The notes under the pieces: model-generated
The model's database searches: none
Seen by the model: the letters and a program-made list of their open reading frames with translations, nothing else
What the model was told of the DNA's origin: nothing
Program-made: the position numbers and the translations under genes
Assembly (NCBI GenBank): GCA_026393755.1
Contig: JAPKZO010000006.1
Span: 204,453-268,452, forward strand
DNA: 64,000 nucleotides
DNA from: Acidobacteriota bacterium
GTDB lineage: Bacteria; Acidobacteriota; Vicinamibacteria; Vicinamibacterales; JAKQTR01
Direction of reading: 5' to 3'
Shown: in pieces, positions 60,117-64,000 of the stretch
How positions within the stretch are numbered: position 1 is the stretch's first letter
Layout of the letters: each line of letters starts with the position of its first letter

Positions 60117-62771
60117 CTATACCGTAAATACCTTCAGCACTTCGTCCCCGTAGTGGTTGATCACTTTCACCGCGATCTTTCCGGTTGAAGGCGGCGCGAA
60201 GGGGCGGCTGATCGTCGCGTAGAGCGTCGTCCACGCGGCCTCGTCTATCTCGACCCGCAGCGCGCGCTTCAGCTTCTCGTACGGCTCGTCGGCGCCCGTG
60301 AAGTACGCGTGCCGCACGAAGAAGCTCTCCCCGTTGTAGTCGGTATCCACGAACCAGCACGCCACATCGTCTGTGGAACTGCTCCGGACCGCGCCCGTCG
60401 TCGGGTCGTAGATGTCCAGGCCGTGCAGCTCGACGCGCAACATGCCCTCGTCGCCCACCGGATGGATGTCGATGTCGGGCTCGCCAAACACCATGAAGAG
60501 GTTGCCCGCGCCGGTCTTCTTGAGCAGATCGTCGCCCATGGCGAGATCCGGGTTCATGCGCGTGACGAGCACCGTGAGATTCCCGTATCGCTTCGCCTCC
60601 TCGGTGACGTGCGGGTCGAACGCGAAGCCGCAGACCACGAGGACGTCGTGGCCCAGTCCCTGGACGGCTTCCTTGGCCGCCTCGCGGATGTGAAGCGGGC
60701 CCACCGTGCCGTGCTCCGGACCAATCGATACCGCCACGCGCTTGAGCTTCTTGTCCGCATCCACGTACTCGCCATGCGCGTGCACCCAGGCGCCTGCGAA
60801 CGGATCGAGGCGGTCGAACACCAGGCGCTCGTTCTTGCGCGTGTTCTGCACGCCCGCCTTGCGCAGGTTGTCGAGGATCATCGTCTCGAAGGGCACCGCC
60901 GCCGGCGACCGCTGCGCCTCAGACTCGGAGGCGGGGCGCTCCTCATCTGTCGACAGCACGCGGTGCGGCGACAGGCTCTCGACCGTGAACGGCCCGGTGA
61001 CGCGAATGCGCTTCGTGTCCTCGTACGGCTTGTCATAGAGGAGTTCGGTGTCGGCGTGCTTCGCGATGGCGGCGTCGATCTGCTCACGCGTCATGCCCTC
61101 GTGGATGTCGGGATTGTTCGCAATCGACTTCAACGTCACATGCGGCACACGCTTGTAGACGAAGCCGCGGCGGATGTCGTTATCGGTCCTGTAAGCCGGG
61201 GGGGCCTTGCCCGTGGCCTCCGCCTCCTTCTTCACACCTTCGGGTGAATCAGCGAGCAGGTAGAACGGGAACTTCGCCGCCATCAGACGCGTGCGGGCCA
61301 GCGCCATCGCCACCCGGCTCGTATCAACGGTGATCCATCGCCGTCCCCACTGCTCGGCCACATACGCCGTCGTCCCCGACCCGCACGTGGGATCGAGAAC
61401 AAGGTCGCCGGGGTCGGTGGTCATGAGGATGCAGCGCTCGATGACCTTAGTGGATGTCTCGACGACGTAGGTCTTGTCTGAGGCACCTCCAACGTCGCTC
61501 CACACATTGTTCAGCCCGTAAGCAGGGAAGTCGTCAATGAATCTCACGTAACGCACGGCGTGCTGCTGGGCCATGATTCTGCCGGCGACAAGCAGGCGAC
61601 GCACGCCTTCCTCGTTGGTCTTCCATCGACTCTTCTCACTGGGAAGGAAGGCCCTATCACCTAACTTGATCGGAAACCAACAGGCCGCTCCTTCTCCTTT
61701 CTCGCGACCCATGGACGCGGACTGGAGATCTCCCGCGGTGAACAGCCGCGCCCCGTCAGGCAGTGGGCGTAATCCCTGTTTCTCGTCCGCCGTGGCCGCT
61801 CGACGACTACCGTCGCCGAGTTGCACACCGTTGTAATGTTGAGATCCTCCGCCGCCAGTGTCCTTCGCGAGGTACAGCTCTCGGTACTTCGCGTTCTCCT
61901 TTTGCTTGGCATACCACAGCAAGTAATCGGCGACGAGCGGCAGGTAGTCGTTTGTCGCGCTCGTCGTCTTCTGCACGGTGATCTGGCCTACACAGTTCTC
62001 ACTCCCGAACACCTCGTCCATCACGCATCGCACCAGATGGACGTTTTCGTCGCCGATCTGGACGAAGATGCTGCCCGAGTCGGTGAGGAGGTCGCGGGCC
62101 ACCGTGAGGCGATCGCGCAGGTAGGCGAGGTACGAGTGGATGCCGAGCTGCCAGGTGTCGCGGAACGCGCGAATCTGTTCTGGCTGGCGCGTGGCGTCTT
62201 CGACCTTGCCGTCCTTGACGTCGCGTTTGCGCGTCGAGACCTGCCAATTCGAGCCGAACTTGATGCCGTAGGGCGGGTCGAAGTAAATCGTCTGGACGCG
62301 GCCCTTGAGGCCTTCTTTTTCGGCGAGGCTCGTCATCACGGTGAGCGAGTCGCCGAGAATCATCCGGTTCGACCAGTGCGGCTGGGTGCCGGCTTCGTGG
62401 CTGTAGAAGTCCACGCGTTTGTCGAGGGCGTCGGGCAGACCGTTGAAGTTCGAAAAGAGCAGTTGCTCGGGTTCCGGCTCGCCCGCCTTGGCCGTATCGC
62501 GCAGGTTCTCGATGAGCGCCTGCGGGTGAATCTTCTCCTGGATGTAGATGGGCACTACCGGCACCGCAAGTGATTCGGCGTCCTGTGCGTCCTTGCCGCG
62601 CCACACCAGTTGCGGATCGAGCGTCGGGTCGCGCGGGTAGAGGACTGTGCGCGGCTTCGCCTCGTCACTGGCCACAAAGTCGCGCAGTTCCTCGGTGGGG
62701 ATGTTCACGCGCGTGTCCTTGTGGCGGATCGCGTCGATGGGCATCGGGCCGGTGGGTTTCTTCTTCGACAT
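60117..62771 (-). CDS. Site-specific DNA methyltransferase, type III Mod-like
   Basis: 884 residues. Beta-type amino-methyltransferase with motif IV DPPYGIKFGSN first (after VQTIYFDPPY) and motif I DPTCGSGTTAYVAEQWGRRW later; target-recognition sequence lies between and after. A long C-terminal region (about 560-884) reads like the extended Mod tail found with type III or ISP-type systems. It methylates adenine or cytosine at a specific site. No Res endonuclease is seen next to it: downstream is a lipoprotein gene on the other strand. It may be solitary, or its partner is lost. Confidence 0.85.
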   Translation of the reverse strand: MSKKKPTGPMPIDAIRHKDTRVNIPTEELRDFVASDEAKPRTVLYPRDPTLDPQLVWRGKDAQDAESLAVPVVPIYIQEKIHPQALIENLRDTAKAGEPEPEQLLFSNFNGLPDALDKRVDFYSHEAGTQPHWSNRMILGDSLTVMTSLAEKEGLKGRVQTIYFDPPYGIKFGSNWQVSTRKRDVKDGKVEDATRQPEQIRAFRDTWQLGIHSYLAYLRDRLTVARDLLTDSGSIFVQIGDENVHLVRCVMDEVFGSENCVGQITVQKTTSATNDYLPLVADYLLWYAKQKENAKYRELYLAKDTGGGGSQHYNGVQLGDGSRRAATADEKQGLRPLPDGARLFTAGDLQSASMGREKGEGAACWFPIKLGDRAFLPSEKSRWKTNEEGVRRLLVAGRIMAQQHAVRYVRFIDDFPAYGLNNVWSDVGGASDKTYVVETSTKVIERCILMTTDPGDLVLDPTCGSGTTAYVAEQWGRRWITVDTSRVAMALARTRLMAAKFPFYLLADSPEGVKKEAEATGKAPPAYRTDNDIRRGFVYKRVPHVTLKSIANNPDIHEGMTREQIDAAIAKHADTELLYDKPYEDTKRIRVTGPFTVESLSPHRVLSTDEERPASESEAQRSPAAVPFETMILDNLRKAGVQNTRKNERLVFDRLDPFAGAWVHAHGEYVDADKKLKRVAVSIGPEHGTVGPLHIREAAKEAVQGLGHDVLVVCGFAFDPHVTEEAKRYGNLTVLVTRMNPDLAMGDDLLKKTGAGNLFMVFGEPDIDIHPVGDEGMLRVELHGLDIYDPTTGAVRSSSTDDVACWFVDTDYNGESFFVRHAYFTGADEPYEKLKRALRVEIDEAAWTTLYATISRPFAPPSTGKIAVKVINHYGDEVLKVFTV

Positions 62772-62785
62772 GGTTCACTCAGGCG

Positions 62786-63139
62786 TCACTTGGATTCATG
62801 TGGTCCGTCGGCAGGGATCAGCGGCGAGAGGCGGTCTATGAGCGCCGGAAGTTCGGCGAGGGCAATGCCCCAGATCCGCTTCAAATCAACCTGGTCGTAG
62901 TCGTGAGTGAGGATTTTCCGGAGATTGCCGATCTTGACCCACGGCACGTCACGAATGCTCGTCCGAAATGCCACTGAGAGACGCTTTGAGGCTTCACCGA
63001 TGATCAACATCTGATACAACACGGCGGCCTGCAGCATCTTGTCGGCCAGGAACCCGTCCAACGCGACGTCTTCGAGAAACACGAGGACCTGGCGTGAGAA
63101 CCTGACGATGTCAATTAGGGCGGCATCGTCACGCTGCAT
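62786..63139 (-). CDS. hepT: HepT-like toxin (DUF86)
   Basis: 117 residues, helical. It carries the RX4HXY active motif as R-K-I-L-T-H-D-Y near residue 80 and a [14 protein letters not shown] helix typical of HepT. HepT cleaves or inactivates RNA and is neutralised by AMPylation through MntA. Its ATG overlaps the stop of the MntA-like gene by eleven bases. Confidence 0.9.
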   Translation of the reverse strand: MQRDDAALIDIVRFSRQVLVFLEDVALDGFLADKMLQAAVLYQMLIIGEASKRLSVAFRTSIRDVPWVKIGNLRKILTHDYDQVDLKRIWGIALAELPALIDRLSPLIPADGPHESK

Positions 63140-63743
63140 AGATCACCCGCTGATTTTCCAGGATGTGGCGGCGTCGAATCCAGTTCGGGCTCTGCTCAAC
63201 AGCGGCTCTTTCAACCAGATCGACCCGTCTGCCGAACAACTCCGCGAGTTCGTCTTTCATCTCCATCAGGTCGAAGAGGGACCACGTGTCGTCTGGCTCG
63301 AATTCGACCAGTACGTCCACGTCGCTGTCGGGGCGGAAGTCATCGCGCAGCACCGAGCCGAAAAGCGCCAGTTCCCTGACCTTCCATCGTCGGCAAACGG
63401 TGGCGATCTTGTCGGCAGGAATCGGCAGCGCCGGAGCGGTTAGGAGTCTGCCGAATTCGCTATTGTTCTGAGCAGAGGGCTCACCGCCCCAGGGTTCAGC
63501 GGCCTCGCGAACCTCTCCTGGAGCGGGGATGCCGCGACCGTACTCTGTGCTCGCGTGGATGGGCGGCCCGTCGCCAGCCGTCGCCGCCTTTTCCCGAACC
63601 GCTGCTGTCGATGGCGGCTCCACGGCCGCGGTCAGGATCGCCAGCAACTCGCCCTGCAGCGAGCGGTGGCTTCGCTTGGCGCGGGCACGCAGCGCCTTCG
63701 CCACGCGGTCTGGGACGTTCTTGACGGAAAAACTCACCGGCAT
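63129..63743 (-). CDS. mntA: MntA-like nucleotidyltransferase antitoxin with N-terminal ribbon-helix-helix domain
   Basis: 204 residues. Residues 1-45 look like a FitA/Arc ribbon-helix-helix DNA-binding domain ([31 protein letters not shown]). A linker rich in Ala/Pro/Glu follows, then the MNT domain from about 110 with [20 protein letters not shown], the GSX10DXD active site. MNT antitoxins AMPylate HepT; adding a DNA-binding domain gives autoregulation in the same chain, an arrangement I do not know as common. Confidence 0.82.
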   Translation of the reverse strand: MPVSFSVKNVPDRVAKALRARAKRSHRSLQGELLAILTAAVEPPSTAAVREKAATAGDGPPIHASTEYGRGIPAPGEVREAAEPWGGEPSAQNNSEFGRLLTAPALPIPADKIATVCRRWKVRELALFGSVLRDDFRPDSDVDVLVEFEPDDTWSLFDLMEMKDELAELFGRRVDLVERAAVEQSPNWIRRRHILENQRVIYAA

Positions 63744-63883
63744 TGGCTCGCCTCAATGGTTCCAGTATAGCACCAATGTAGAACCATGTACTAATCGCTG
63801 AGATCGAGTGAGTTCTCTGGACCCGCAGGCAATGGAAGTCCCTGGATCCCGGGTGCCTAAGGGCCTGTCAGGAAATAAGTGAC

Positions 63884-64000
63884 CTATAGTTCACGTACGG
63901 TCTCCGGATGGATGGTGTAGTTCCAATCGCCGTGAAACCGATGCCGTTCGAGCCGGACCGTCGCCAACTGCGCGTCGGTGACGGCGACGCCGCCGGGATA
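63884..64000 (-). mobile_element. 3' end of an ISAzo13-type transposase, cut by window
   Basis: The minus-strand frame from 64000 reads YPGGVAVTDAQLATVRLE then RHRFHGDWNYTIHP and stops at 63884. FHGxWNYTI near the C-terminus is the mark of ISAzo13-family transposases. The element continues beyond the window. GGGCCTGTCAGGAAATAAG (63861-63879) just after the stop may hold its terminal repeat. Confidence 0.75.

Overview
This is a high-GC window from a diderm (Gram-negative-type) bacterium: it has outer-membrane porins, a TolC/RND efflux set, a lipoprotein and Tat-exported respiratory enzymes. Dense operons with ATGA overlaps, respiratory and metal-resistance modules and many broken genes suggest a free-living environmental lineage. 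Acidobacteriota is a guess from gene style; no rRNA or tRNA is visible to settle it.

Layout. 1-560: 5'-truncated nucleotidyltransferase. 592-10020 (minus): respiratory cluster with DUF2585 protein, cytochrome b fused to a multiheme cytochrome c, Rieske protein, b-type cytochrome, 4x[4Fe-4S] subunit, Tat-exported molybdopterin oxidoreductase, small exported protein and porin, divergent from a LysR regulator with a clear operator. 11395-15056: arsenic operon (ArsP-like permease, thioredoxin-like protein, ArsR, Acr3, thioredoxin-like/ArsC fusion). 15076-17142: CDF efflux pump, second ArsR-type repressor and an FmdE-like gene with an in-frame stop, tied together by two copies of one operator. 17132-20007: porin pseudogene, YeeE/YedE sulfur transporter, DUF6125-like protein. 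20127-24487: overlapping ECF transporter operon with a THEP1-like NTPase, a DUF364-like gene and a truncated DUF6125 duplicate. 24521-31900: P3A-type H+-ATPase, homocysteine methyltransferase family protein, two-component system, HtrA protease.

32142-45295 is the most interesting part. Three fluoride (crcB-motif) riboswitch aptamers lie within 13 kb. The first precedes enolase, CPA2 antiporter, UspA, tandem-DUF190 protein, MFS transporter and a hypothetical gene. The second (minus strand) precedes a two-helix membrane protein, followed by wrecked phosphoesterase genes. The third (minus strand) has a textbook terminator and precedes a coiled-coil protein, a dynamin-like GTPase (split by an amber codon) and an ATPase-HAD fusion. 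No CrcB or CLC-F fluoride exporter is visible, so the operons may encode other means of fluoride export or tolerance. Remnants of a second P3A ATPase and a second homocysteine methyltransferase lie next to the first and third riboswitches.

45585-55720: M50 protease, TetR-TolC-MFP-RND efflux operon with a palindromic operator, MATE pump, M20 amidohydrolase. 55791-59361: lower-GC island bounded by 15-bp inverted repeats, with an IS1-type transposase, a P63C-domain protein and hypotheticals. 59607-64000: lipoprotein, solitary Mod-type DNA methyltransferase, HepT/MntA toxin-antitoxin pair with a ribbon-helix-helix fusion, and the 3' end of an ISAzo13-type transposase. Several nonsense codons and frameshifts occur; each may be real decay or an assembly error.
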